64,000 nt of DNA from Lewinellaceae bacterium (lineage in GTDB: Bacteria; Bacteroidota; Bacteroidia; Chitinophagales; Saprospiraceae). How positions within the stretch are numbered: position 1 is the first letter of the stretch; every line of letters begins with the position of its first letter. Of this stretch, positions 16,629 through 24,857 are shown one piece after another. The stretch lies in contig JACJYP010000005.1 in NCBI GenBank assembly GCA_020636045.1, positions 62,001-126,000 of the forward strand, read 5' to 3'. Below the pieces are notes generated by a model that did not search any database, had not been told where the DNA came from, and was given only the letters and a program-made list of their open reading frames with translations. The translations under genes were made by a program, and so were the position numbers.

Positions 16629-17645
16629 ATGAAGATATCCACTCTTTTATTGTTATTCCCCGTTCTGCTCAATGCCCAACATTCGGCATTTCTAAAAGAC
16701 CCGGATATCGTATGGGCAACCGAGGTGACACAGGACTGGGTGGTGGACCTGCCCACATTTGATGCGGAATTGGAAATTGGTATTACTACGATCAAACTAC
16801 TGCGAACGGAACGGAATGCAGGATTTTGGAACATGCCTTATCTGACGGAACTGGTATTCCAGGCGGTAAGGAGCGGACATTTGGCCGTATATCTGGATGA
16901 GGCATGCGCGCAACCCGCTTTTCCAGAACAGGTACTGTACAGCCAGGACACGATCCTGACCTTTGACCTGGAAACTTACGAGGAAAAAAAGCAAGTCGTT
17001 CAAAATGAATGGTGCCCGCATGCCTGGCGGTTGAAGCAGGTGCTAGCCTATCACCGCAAACCGGCGCTGTGGAGCACTAGGGTAGAGGCAATTGCTCCAT
17101 TGGGGGTGATCAGGAATATGTCCGGCGATTCCATCGGTATCAAACCATTGTTTTGGTTCAAACCCGCTAACAAACGCCCGCGCATACGTACCAAAGGACT
17201 TGTGTGGGCCAAAAAGATATTGGGAAGACAAGACGGCGCCACCGTGCCCGTCACATCCGCACGCCCCGTGAAGGTTTCGGTTGGCTATCAAAACCCGGTG
17301 CCGCATTTTCTGGAAGTGATGAAAAATGATTACCGGAAACCATTTTATGACAACTGGAATGAAAGACTGCTGACCCCCGCGGAGCGGAGCGGTATGCTTT
17401 CCAGAGCCGATACGGTCATCGTATACGACCCTGAAACCTATCAGGAAACAGCAGCAATTGTGCGGAATGATCTCAATATCAACAATATCCGGGAATTAAG
17501 GCTTCTGCAAAGCTGGTATTGGGACGAGCGGCGGAGTTGCCTGTACATTTGTCTCGATGCGATAGCGCCGTTGCTGGATGTATTCGATCACGAGGGGAAT
17601 TTCAGATACAAGCGGCCGTTGTTTTACAGGCGGACAAAAAAATGA
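16629..17645 (+). CDS. GldN-like protein with two tandem domains
   Basis: 338-aa exported protein with a short signal peptide (MKISTLLLLFPVLLNAQ). Two halves repeat the same pattern: DLETYEEK (113-120), AIAPL (154-158) and PLFWFK (173-178) in the first half, and DPETYQET (267-274), AIAPL (311-315) and PLFYRR (330-335) in the second. The IAPL...PLFW layout resembles the core of GldN/PorN, the periplasmic T9SS ring component, which normally has one such domain. No gldK, gldL or gldM lies nearby. A T9SS-associated or gliding-related role is an inference from similarity. Confidence 0.6.
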   Translation: MKISTLLLLFPVLLNAQHSAFLKDPDIVWATEVTQDWVVDLPTFDAELEIGITTIKLLRTERNAGFWNMPYLTELVFQAVRSGHLAVYLDEACAQPAFPEQVLYSQDTILTFDLETYEEKKQVVQNEWCPHAWRLKQVLAYHRKPALWSTRVEAIAPLGVIRNMSGDSIGIKPLFWFKPANKRPRIRTKGLVWAKKILGRQDGATVPVTSARPVKVSVGYQNPVPHFLEVMKNDYRKPFYDNWNERLLTPAERSGMLSRADTVIVYDPETYQETAAIVRNDLNINNIRELRLLQSWYWDERRSCLYICLDAIAPLLDVFDHEGNFRYKRPLFYRRTKK

Positions 17646-17683
17646 TCGCAAATGAAAAATCGCCGCAATTGGAAAAGATGTCC

Positions 17684-17712
17684 TTGTATTGTTTTCTCTT
17701 TTCCTAACTTTG
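17684..17712 (+). promoter_or_regulatory. Bacteroidota-type promoter for carB
   Basis: TTG (17684-17686) then 18 bases then TAACTTTG (17705-17712), close to TTG-N19-TAnnTTTG. The predicted start of transcription falls at about 17718-17720, just before the leader ATG at 17722 and upstream of the terminator hairpin. Confidence 0.6.
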
Positions 17713-17721
17713 CCCCCTGAA

Positions 17722-17820
17722 ATGAAAAAACGAAACACTCGTGATTCACTTCGGAAATGCCGGAAATCGGGTCCACAACCCGATTTCCGGCATTTTTTAT
17801 CTACCCTACAATATAACTGA
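17722..17820 (+). CDS. Candidate Arg-rich leader peptide upstream of carB
   Basis: A 32-codon frame beginning MKKRNTRDSLRKCRKSG with five arginines (positions 4, 7, 11, 14, 23; codons CGA, CGT, CGG, CGG, CGG). It runs through the terminator hairpin, ends at TGA (17818-17820) and is followed after 5 bases by the carB GTG. It starts at or within a few bases of the predicted transcription start. Position, Arg content and terminator overlap suggest a regulatory leader peptide. Translation is not proven. Confidence 0.4.
   Translation: MKKRNTRDSLRKCRKSGPQPDFRHFLSTLQYN
17757..17798 (+). terminator. Strong intrinsic terminator/attenuator in the carB leader
   Basis: A perfect 15-bp inverted repeat (arms 17757-17771 and 17779-17793, core GCCGGAAATCGGG) with a 7-base loop, followed by six T (17793-17798). 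It lies between the carB promoter and the carB start, so it cannot serve only as terminator of the upstream gene. The minus strand has no T-tract on its side. Confidence 0.75.
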
Positions 17821-17825
17821 TTAAC

Positions 17826-20660
17826 GTGCGAGATACCTCTATCCAATCCGTTCTCATTATCGGCTCCGGCCCCATCATTATCGGACAGGCTTGCGAATTC
17901 GATTATTCCGGTTCGCAGGCGAGCCGCTCGCTTCGGGAAGAAGGCATAAAAGTCGCCCTGATCAATTCTAATCCGGCAACGATCATGACCGATCCGGTGA
18001 CGGCGGACTATGTGTACCTGCGCCCGCTGACGCCGGAAAGCATAGAGCAGATCCTACAGGAACACCAGGAAGATCCCAACCTGCCTACCATCGATGCCGT
18101 GTTGCCTACCATGGGAGGGCAGACCGCGCTTAACCTGGCCATCGATTGCGAAAAACTGGGGATCTGGGAGAAATACCGTTGCCGCATGATCGGCGTGGAT
18201 ACGGCGGCCATCGAAACTACCGAGAACCGCGAGGCTTTCAAAAAACTGGTATCCGATCTTGGATTGGGAGTAGCGCCGTCGTTTATCGCCAATTCGTACC
18301 TCGAAGGAAAGGAAGCAGCGCAGAAGATCGGTTTTCCGCTGGTTATCCGGCCCTCATACACGCTCGGCGGCACGGGCGGAGGCTTTGTCATGGTGGAAGA
18401 AGAATTTGATGAAGCCCTTAAACGCGGGCTCAATGCCTCGCCGACGCACGAAGTGCTGGTGGAAAAGGCGGTGCTCGGGTGGAAAGAGTACGAACTGGAA
18501 CTGCTGCGCGACGCCCTCGACAATGTGGTGATCATCTGTACGGTGGAGAACCTCGACCCTATGGGCATTCATACGGGCGACAGTATCACCGTGGCGCCGG
18601 CCATGACGCTTTCGGATACGGCGTACCAGGATATGCGCAACCAGGCCATCCGCATCATGCGCGCGCTCGGCAATTTCGCCGGCGGCTGCAATGTGCAATT
18701 CGCCCAAAACCCTGAAAACGAGGAACTGATCGCCATCGAGGTGAACCCTCGGGTATCGCGCTCTTCGGCACTCGCATCCAAGGCAACCGGCTACCCGATT
18801 GCCAAGATCGCAGCCAAACTCGCGATCGGATACTCCCTCGACGAGTTGAAAAACCAGATCACAAAAACCACTTCGGCTTATTTCGAGCCTACGCTGGACT
18901 ACGTGATCGTAAAAATGCCGCGCTGGAATTTCGAAAAGTTTCACGGCGCCGACCACCGGCTCGGCCTGCAGATGAAATCCGTCGGCGAAGTGATGGCCAT
19001 CGGCCGCACCTTCAACGAAGCGCTGCAAAAGGCCTGTCAGAGCCAGGAGAACAACCGGACGGGCCTGGGTGCCGATAAAAAAGAGTGGATGCGCACCGAA
19101 GACATACTCAACCGCCTGGAAAAGGTGTACGACGACCGGATCTACCGCGTCAAGGATGCCCTGCGCCTCGGCATCCCCTCCAAAACGGTACAAAAACTGA
19201 CGGGCATCGACCCCTGGTTTATCGGCCAGATCAAAAACCTGGTGAAACTGGAAGACCGGCTCATGCGGTTCAACGTAGCCGAAGATATTCCGAAAGACTT
19301 TTTCATCGACCTCAAGAAAAACGGCTACTCCGATTCGCAGATCGCCTGGCTCCTGCGCATTCACGAGCGGGAAGTCACCCAGCGCCGCAAGGAACTCGGT
19401 ATCCGCCGCGTGTACAAAATGGTGGATACCTGCGCTGCGGAATTTGAATCGAAGACCAATTATTTCTATTCCACTTTCGACGACCTGAACGAAAGTATTG
19501 TTTCCGACAAGAAGAAGATCGTGGTACTCGGCTCGGGGCCAAACCGCATCGGTCAGGGCATCGAATTCGACTACTGTTGCGTGCACGGCGTGCTCGCCAT
19601 CCGGGAAGTGGGCTACGAAGCGATCATGGTCAACTGTAATCCGGAGACCGTATCTACGGACTTCGATATGGCGGACAAACTGTATTTCGAACCCGTATTC
19701 TGGGAGCATCTCGAAGAAATACTCGAACACGAAAAACCCGACGGCGTGATCGTGCAACTCGGCGGCCAGACGGCGCTGAAACTCGCCGAAGACCTCGATA
19801 AAAAGGGCTGGAACATCATCGGCACCTCATTTAACGACATGGATATCGCGGAAGACCGCGGCCGCTTTTCCGACCTGCTGAAAGATCTTGACATTCCCTA
19901 CCCCAAATACGGCGTTGCCAATGATGTAGATGCAGCGCTCAACATTGCGCGCGATATTCCTTACCCGCTGCTGGTCAGGCCTTCATACGTACTCGGCGGT
20001 CAGCGCATGAAGATCGTGATCAACGACAACGAACTGGAGCGCCAGGTGCTGAGTATTTTCAAACACCTGCCCGACAACCGCGTTCTGATCGACCAGTTCC
20101 TCGAGCGTGCAAAAGAAGCGGAGATCGACGCGATATTCGACGGCGATGATTTTCATATCATGGGCCTGATGGAGCACATCGAGCCGGCAGGTATCCACTC
20201 GGGCGACTCGTCGGCGGTGCTGCCGCACTACAGCCTCGGGCCCATCGTGGTGCAGACCATGGCCGAATATGCAGAACGCATTGCCAGGGCCCTGAATATC
20301 AAGGGCCTGATCAATATCCAGTTTGCCATCAAAGACGACCAGGTGTATGTGATCGAAGCCAACCCGCGCGCATCGCGCACCACGCCTTTTATTGCGAAGG
20401 CATACAACGTGCCCTACCTCAATATCGCTACCAAGGTGATGCTGGGCACGCACAAACTCAAGGATTTCAAGATCGAACAGAAACTCGACGGGTACGCCAT
20501 CAAAATCCCGGTGTTCTCCTTTGAGAAATTCCCCAACGTCGACAAACGCCTGGGGCCTGAAATGAAAAGCACGGGAGAAGCGATCTACTTCATCAAAGAC
20601 CTGAAAAATCCGTATTTCAGGGAACTTGATCGTAACAGAAGCATGTACCTGTATAACTAG
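17826..20660 (+). CDS. carB: Carbamoyl-phosphate synthase, large subunit
   Basis: 944-aa enzyme making carbamoyl phosphate for arginine and pyrimidine synthesis. It starts at GTG 17826: an in-frame stop lies four codons upstream and the family N-terminus (RDTSIQSVLIIGSGPIIIGQ) follows at once. The first ATP-grasp half has EFDYSGSQA and LGGTGGGFVM, a middle oligomerisation domain follows, and the second half restarts at about residue 560 with VVLGSGPNRIGQGIEFDY and ends at RNRSMYLYN. The C-terminal MGS-like allosteric domain (about 140 residues in the E. coli enzyme) is absent, as I recall for other Bacteroidota CarB. carA is not in the window. A leader ORF with a terminator precedes the gene. 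Confidence 0.96.
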   Translation: MRDTSIQSVLIIGSGPIIIGQACEFDYSGSQASRSLREEGIKVALINSNPATIMTDPVTADYVYLRPLTPESIEQILQEHQEDPNLPTIDAVLPTMGGQTALNLAIDCEKLGIWEKYRCRMIGVDTAAIETTENREAFKKLVSDLGLGVAPSFIANSYLEGKEAAQKIGFPLVIRPSYTLGGTGGGFVMVEEEFDEALKRGLNASPTHEVLVEKAVLGWKEYELELLRDALDNVVIICTVENLDPMGIHTGDSITVAPAMTLSDTAYQDMRNQAIRIMRALGNFAGGCNVQFAQNPENEELIAIEVNPRVSRSSALASKATGYPIAKIAAKLAIGYSLDELKNQITKTTSAYFEPTLDYVIVKMPRWNFEKFHGADHRLGLQMKSVGEVMAIGRTFNEALQKACQSQENNRTGLGADKKEWMRTEDILNRLEKVYDDRIYRVKDALRLGIPSKTVQKLTGIDPWFIGQIKNLVKLEDRLMRFNVAEDIPKDFFIDLKKNGYSDSQIAWLLRIHEREVTQRRKELGIRRVYKMVDTCAAEFESKTNYFYSTFDDLNESIVSDKKKIVVLGSGPNRIGQGIEFDYCCVHGVLAIREVGYEAIMVNCNPETVSTDFDMADKLYFEPVFWEHLEEILEHEKPDGVIVQLGGQTALKLAEDLDKKGWNIIGTSFNDMDIAEDRGRFSDLLKDLDIPYPKYGVANDVDAALNIARDIPYPLLVRPSYVLGGQRMKIVINDNELERQVLSIFKHLPDNRVLIDQFLERAKEAEIDAIFDGDDFHIMGLMEHIEPAGIHSGDSSAVLPHYSLGPIVVQTMAEYAERIARALNIKGLINIQFAIKDDQVYVIEANPRASRTTPFIAKAYNVPYLNIATKVMLGTHKLKDFKIEQKLDGYAIKIPVFSFEKFPNVDKRLGPEMKSTGEAIYFIKDLKNPYFRELDRNRSMYLYN

Positions 20661-20758
20661 TAACGCCAGGCGCTGCCTGGTAAACGATGGCGCGATAGGC
20701 AAAAGGTATCCGGAAACCCTCCAATGAGGCTTTATGCTCAAATGTATACCTGTTACGC

Positions 20759-22024
20759 CTACTTCCTGATCGCTTCCACCGGGTCCATTCGGCTCGCCTG
20801 TGAAGCGGGGATCAGTCCTGAAAGTACGCCTACGACAATCGAAGTCACCACCCCGATCATGACGTTCGAAAGGGAGAGGTGAATGTCAAAGTCGATGAGC
20901 TGCGTGATGATCGACGTGATGACCCAGATAAAGAAAAGCCCCAGCGCGCCGCCCACCACGCACAGTACGATCGCTTCGAACAGGATTTCCAGCAGGATAA
21001 ACCAGCGCTTGGCTCCCAGCGCCATTTTTATGCCGATCAGGTTGGTGCGCTCCTTGACGGATACGAACATGATATTGGCCACGGAGAACATGCCCACAAC
21101 GAGGGCAAAAATGCCGATGATAAAGCCGGCCATGTTGATCACGCCGAACAGGCTGTCGAACAGGCCGCTCAGGATGGTCAGGGTATTGAGCGCGAAATTG
21201 TTCTCTTCACGTGGCTTCAGGCGCCGCTCGCCGCGCAGCACGCCGGTGATCTCGTCTTTCACCGATTCCAGGTCTACACCTTCCTTGGCCCTGACGCCCA
21301 GGCTGGTATTCCCTACCCAGGGGTTTTTGGAGCGAATATTGAAACCCCTGCGCGCCAGGGTATGGCTGATGAGCACGGCATTATCGAAGTTCATCACCTT
21401 CAGCAGGTCATTCCCCGATTTTTTGATCACGCTGATCACTTTCAGTTTGCGGCCCCCGATCGTCACCTGTTTGTCCAGCGGGTCGATGTTCTCCCCGAAC
21501 AGGCTTTCCGCGATGTTGTAACCGAGAATGCATACGTCGCTGCCGTTGGTATATTCAGTAGGCGAGAAGTACCGCCCTTCGTCTTCAAATTCCAGGCGGA
21601 AAATTTCAGAGCAATCCTCCGTGACGCTTATAAAAACAGCATTTTCAACACTCGACGATCGCCATTTGAGCGTTTTAGCGCCCAAAAACTGCCAGAAACC
21701 CACTTCTGAAGCCGTATGCAGGCGTTCTTTAAGGGACTCGTATTCCGGATATGTGAAGTTGGGACGCCGCATCCATTTCCAGAAATTCGCGCCGGGATCT
21801 TCCCCCCAGGAGAATTTGTCGAGATAGATCACGTCGTTCCCGAGTTTGGCCAGACTTCCGCGGATATTGTCTTCCAGCGAATTGACGGCGCTTTTCACAC
21901 CGATGATGCAAAATATTCCGATGGTAATGCCCAGCAGGGACAGGAAAGAGCGCAATTTATTGGCCATGAGTTGCTGCCAGGCCTGTGCAGCGCCTTCAAA
22001 CAGGATGCGGATAATTTGCCTCAT
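20759..22024 (-). CDS. MacB/FtsX-type ABC transporter permease
   Basis: 421-aa permease with an N-terminal transmembrane helix (LRSFLSLLGITIGIFCIIG, about 25-43), a large MacB-type periplasmic domain (about 50-270) and three C-terminal transmembrane helices with the FtsX signature region ERTNLIGIKMALGAKR. It ends ASRMDPVEAIRK, typical of MacB/LolC-like permeases. No ABC ATPase or membrane-fusion partner is adjacent, so the ATPase must be elsewhere. It may export a peptide, lipoprotein or drug, or act mechanically on the envelope. Confidence 0.88.
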   Translation of the reverse strand: MRQIIRILFEGAAQAWQQLMANKLRSFLSLLGITIGIFCIIGVKSAVNSLEDNIRGSLAKLGNDVIYLDKFSWGEDPGANFWKWMRRPNFTYPEYESLKERLHTASEVGFWQFLGAKTLKWRSSSVENAVFISVTEDCSEIFRLEFEDEGRYFSPTEYTNGSDVCILGYNIAESLFGENIDPLDKQVTIGGRKLKVISVIKKSGNDLLKVMNFDNAVLISHTLARRGFNIRSKNPWVGNTSLGVRAKEGVDLESVKDEITGVLRGERRLKPREENNFALNTLTILSGLFDSLFGVINMAGFIIGIFALVVGMFSVANIMFVSVKERTNLIGIKMALGAKRWFILLEILFEAIVLCVVGGALGLFFIWVITSIITQLIDFDIHLSLSNVMIGVVTSIVVGVLSGLIPASQASRMDPVEAIRK

Positions 22025-22151
22025 AGATCGACGGGATGTGGTGTGATCGTGATTCGACGATCCTCAAAGGTATAGGCAAGCCGGGGATTGGCAGGCACCT
22101 TTCGATCAATGGCGACATATTTTCTACTGAAATCCGGCTTTCTGCGGCAAT

Positions 22152-23060
22152 TTATACGTGCTTGCTGTCGCTGTGCTGTGATTCGGCGGCACGCATCTGA
22201 TCGCTGGTCATGGTGCTACCGTCGTGACTCCAGCCGGGCGGACCGAATACATACATCAGTTTTTCCCTGAGCGTCACCTTTTTCTTCAGGTCGCGCAGGA
22301 TGCCCAGCCATTCGTGGAAGACGATCCTGAAGGCATTCGGCCGTTCGATCGGCTTGGTGAGCCCGTATCGGATGGGTTCATAATGTTCACGTTCAACTTC
22401 GGGTTGAAAAGTGCCAAACCAGCGGTCCCACACGATCAGCAACATGCCGAGGTTGCGGTCGAGGTAAAGCGGATTCGAGGCATGGTGTACGCGATGGTGG
22501 GAAGGGGTGACGAGCCAGTATTCCAGCCAACCCAGTTTGCCGACATGCTCCGTATGCACGAGGATGCCCCATATCTGCGTAGCAGAGAACACAAAAACGA
22601 TGTCGATGGCCCGGAATCCGGCCAGTGCCAGCGGAATAAAGTAAATAAACCGGTAGAGCGGCTGAAACACGGAAGAGCGAAAACCCACGGTCAGGTTGAA
22701 CTGCTCGGAAGAATGGTGGGTGACGTGCACGGCCCAGAAAAAACGGCTGTGGTGATCCACCCGGTGCAGCCAGTAAAAAAGGAAATCCATGCCCACCACC
22801 AGCCAGAACCAATACCAGAAAGGATTTTCAATGTGAAACAACTGCCGGTGAAAGAACCAGTCGAGTGCCACCACATATACACCCCTGAACAGCAGATCGA
22901 TCCCGCTGTTGAGCAGCATCAGGTACAGGTTGTTCAGGGTGTCGCGACGGGTGTAGGAAGGGATGCGCCTGAAGTGGCTGAGCGCAACTTCCAGCCCGAT
23001 CACGATCAGGTAAACCGGGGTGCTGATCAGGATCAGCAATTGCTCTCTAAGCGCTTCCAT
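22152..23060 (-). CDS. Sterol desaturase/fatty acid hydroxylase family protein
   Basis: 302-aa membrane di-iron oxygenase. The eight-histidine pattern is present: HRVDHH (99-104), HVTHH (112-116), HTEH (169-172) and HHRVHH (188-193), between hydrophobic helices at about 13-29, 45-70, 82-98 and 135-165. Family members hydroxylate or desaturate sterols, fatty acids or carotenoids in the membrane. It starts 19 bases after the LysE gene and is probably cotranscribed with it. Confidence 0.9.
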   Translation of the reverse strand: MEALREQLLILISTPVYLIVIGLEVALSHFRRIPSYTRRDTLNNLYLMLLNSGIDLLFRGVYVVALDWFFHRQLFHIENPFWYWFWLVVGMDFLFYWLHRVDHHSRFFWAVHVTHHSSEQFNLTVGFRSSVFQPLYRFIYFIPLALAGFRAIDIVFVFSATQIWGILVHTEHVGKLGWLEYWLVTPSHHRVHHASNPLYLDRNLGMLLIVWDRWFGTFQPEVEREHYEPIRYGLTKPIERPNAFRIVFHEWLGILRDLKKKVTLREKLMYVFGPPGWSHDGSTMTSDQMRAAESQHSDSKHV

Positions 23061-23079
23061 GTGTGCGTATTATGATGGG

Positions 23080-23715
23080 TCAAAACGTTTTTTGCATTAC
23101 TTTGATCAGCATCCATCCGCTTACGGCGATCAGGATCACGCCGGCAATGCGTACGATCATTTCCGGAACGCCGGGTTTTAGTTTCTTGCCGATCTTGTGG
23201 GCCAGCAGCACCTTGGCAAGATCGGTAGCCAGTACCACCGTAAGTGTGGCGACCAGAAAGATTTCCGTATAACGCCGGCTGTCGGGCAGGGCCTCCGCCC
23301 TCACCACCGTAGCCAGACTGAGCCAGAAGATCCAGTTGGATGGGTTGGACATGTTGATCAGGAAACCCTGCAGGAAGGAATACCTGCGCCGGGTGGGGGC
23401 TTGTTCCGCTGCCTGCGCGAAGGCCTGCTGTCTGCGGGGCCACACTGCAGAAATGCCGAAACCCATCAGGATCAACCCGCTGACGATGCCAAAACCAGAC
23501 TGAAAGATGTCTTCCTGGGCGATAGCGGCCAGCCATGCCGCACTCCACCAACTACCCGCCACCAGCAAGGCATCGCTGGCAAAAGCACCTCCCACGAGTG
23601 CAACTCCGTTGCGCCAGCCCTGGCTGAGGGTCACTTTCAGGCTCACAAAAAACATCGGGCCCAACAACAATCCGTAAGCCAGGCCGGCCAGCATTCCTTT
23701 CAGAACGGCTTCCAT
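23080..23715 (-). CDS. LysE/RhtB-family exporter
   Basis: 211-aa membrane protein with six hydrophobic segments and the LysE-family N-terminus (GLAYGLLLGPMFFVSLKVTLSQGWRNG), a conserved GGAFASDALLV segment and FLINMSNPSNWIFWL. The family exports amino acids and related metabolites; the substrate is not predictable. It is first in a two-gene unit with the sterol-desaturase gene, with a -7 box (23733-23740) just upstream. Confidence 0.88.
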   Translation of the reverse strand: MEAVLKGMLAGLAYGLLLGPMFFVSLKVTLSQGWRNGVALVGGAFASDALLVAGSWWSAAWLAAIAQEDIFQSGFGIVSGLILMGFGISAVWPRRQQAFAQAAEQAPTRRRYSFLQGFLINMSNPSNWIFWLSLATVVRAEALPDSRRYTEIFLVATLTVVLATDLAKVLLAHKIGKKLKPGVPEMIVRIAGVILIAVSGWMLIKVMQKTF

Positions 23716-23732
23716 TTCTTAAATTTCGGTCG

Positions 23733-23740
23733 CAAAAGTA
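23733..23740 (-). promoter_or_regulatory. TAnnTTTG -7 box before the LysE gene
   Basis: TACTTTTG on the minus strand, 17 bases before the start codon, giving a leader of about 10 nt. Confidence 0.45.
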
Positions 23741-23861
23741 GCCAAGAAAGCCGCTGGTCGTGCTGCAAAACTTTTAACAAGAGGTTAACCCGTTGCGCCC
23801 AACCCTCAGTGAGCGCAGCGCTGTCTTGTCGTTAAAAGTTCACATTTAAAACACAAAAGCG

Positions 23862-24320
23862 ATGAAAAATACCCTTTTGATGATAACCGCGCTTATCTGG
23901 ATTGGATTTTCAGCATGCACGAAATCCAAAACGGACCAGGCCGCATGTACAGGTGGCGCCACCACCTTTCAGGGCAATGAGCCCTTTTTTCTTTGCTACG
24001 GCACCAGCGCCAAGGGCCAGGACGGCAACATAACGCTGAAAGTGCAATTCGACGAGGTCTTTGAAGACAGCCGTTGTCCCAATGATGTGGTTTGCGTATG
24101 GCAAGGCAGGGTTGATGTAGGAATTTCCTGCACGATCGGTAACTTTACCACGAGCGATACACTGAGCCTGGGCGGGCTGGATGGCACTCCTACTTCCGAC
24201 TCGACAATTTTCCAGGGATACAAAATAAAATTGCTTAAAGTGGACCCGTATCCTGAGATGGCGGGTACGACGATCCCGGCGGAAGATTACAAAATCAGGC
24301 TTCTGGTCTCTCCAGAATAG
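23862..24320 (+). CDS. Lipoprotein with SRCP...C-W-x-GR motif (copy 1)
   Basis: 152-aa predicted lipoprotein: hydrophobic N-terminus with lipobox ending at Cys19 (IGFSAC). The mature domain has a DSRCPNDVVCVWQGR motif with two cysteines, then beta-rich sequence. The same motif, at the same place, is found in the next gene, so the two are tandem paralogues. I recall such SRCP-x-C-W-x-G domains in many bacterial lipoproteins of unknown function. Start ATG is preceded by 40 bases of AT-rich leader. Confidence 0.75.
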   Translation: MKNTLLMITALIWIGFSACTKSKTDQAACTGGATTFQGNEPFFLCYGTSAKGQDGNITLKVQFDEVFEDSRCPNDVVCVWQGRVDVGISCTIGNFTTSDTLSLGGLDGTPTSDSTIFQGYKIKLLKVDPYPEMAGTTIPAEDYKIRLLVSPE

Positions 24321-24349
24321 CAACGATCATTCACCAAACCCGGATACAT

Positions 24350-24775
24350 ATGAAAAACAGTCTTTTTGTTGCTTTTGCATTCTCTTTTGCGGTACTGATC
24401 GCCTGCACGGCCCGTATGAATGACTGTAAGTCGTTGCCGGGGCCTGAAGAGACGTTTACTTTGAGTCGGGGAGGCTGTGCAATGCTGAAAAGCGATGGGT
24501 TTTCGGTCCGTTTCGACTCCGTTTCCGGCGATAGCCGCTGCCCGGTCAATGTGCAGTGTATGTGGGCCGGTCGCGTTGACGCGATCTTTACCCTGATGAA
24601 AGATGGCGAGCAAAAGACCGTCACTTTGTCTGCCGGTGATCTCGGCCAGGGGGGCAATGCTGTAGTCAGGTTCAGGGGGGAACGCGTCCACCTCGATGCA
24701 GTGGAGCCCATGACGGAAGAAGGCAAGAAGATCGCACAAAAAGATTACAGGGCAACGGTGTCGGTGAAGAAATAA
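24350..24775 (+). CDS. Lipoprotein with SRCP...C-W-x-GR motif (copy 2)
   Basis: 141-aa predicted lipoprotein, lipobox Cys19 (AVLIAC). It carries DSRCPVNVQCMWAGR about where copy 1 has DSRCPNDVVCVWQGR, followed by a strand-rich region ending in KDYRATVSVKK, parallel to EDYKIRLLVSPE in copy 1. The gap between the two genes is 29 bases, so they form one unit. Function unknown. Confidence 0.75.
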   Translation: MKNSLFVAFAFSFAVLIACTARMNDCKSLPGPEETFTLSRGGCAMLKSDGFSVRFDSVSGDSRCPVNVQCMWAGRVDAIFTLMKDGEQKTVTLSAGDLGQGGNAVVRFRGERVHLDAVEPMTEEGKKIAQKDYRATVSVKK

Positions 24776-24812
24776 AAAAAGTCCCCCCGCAGACACCTTG
24801 GCCGGCGGGGGG
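24774..24812 (-). terminator. Terminator of the T9SS cargo gene at 24858
   Basis: CCCCCCGC (24783-24790) pairs with GCGGGGGG (24805-24812). Reading the minus strand, the stem is followed after two bases by seven T. The T-tract overlaps the end of the convergent lipoprotein gene. Confidence 0.7.
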
Positions 24813-24857
24813 ATACTACCCTTATTGTTGTTGAGCGTTTGACAAATTCTGCACTCC

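Noticed and set aside
18354..19757. A 467-codon open frame on the minus strand inside carB
   Set aside because: It is the mirror of a GC-rich, strongly biased codon pattern; the plus frame encodes an unmistakable CarB. The antisense protein has no recognisable motif.
20665..20690. GCCAGGC...GCCTGGT hairpin after carB as a terminator
   Set aside because: The stem is short and no T-tract follows on either strand.
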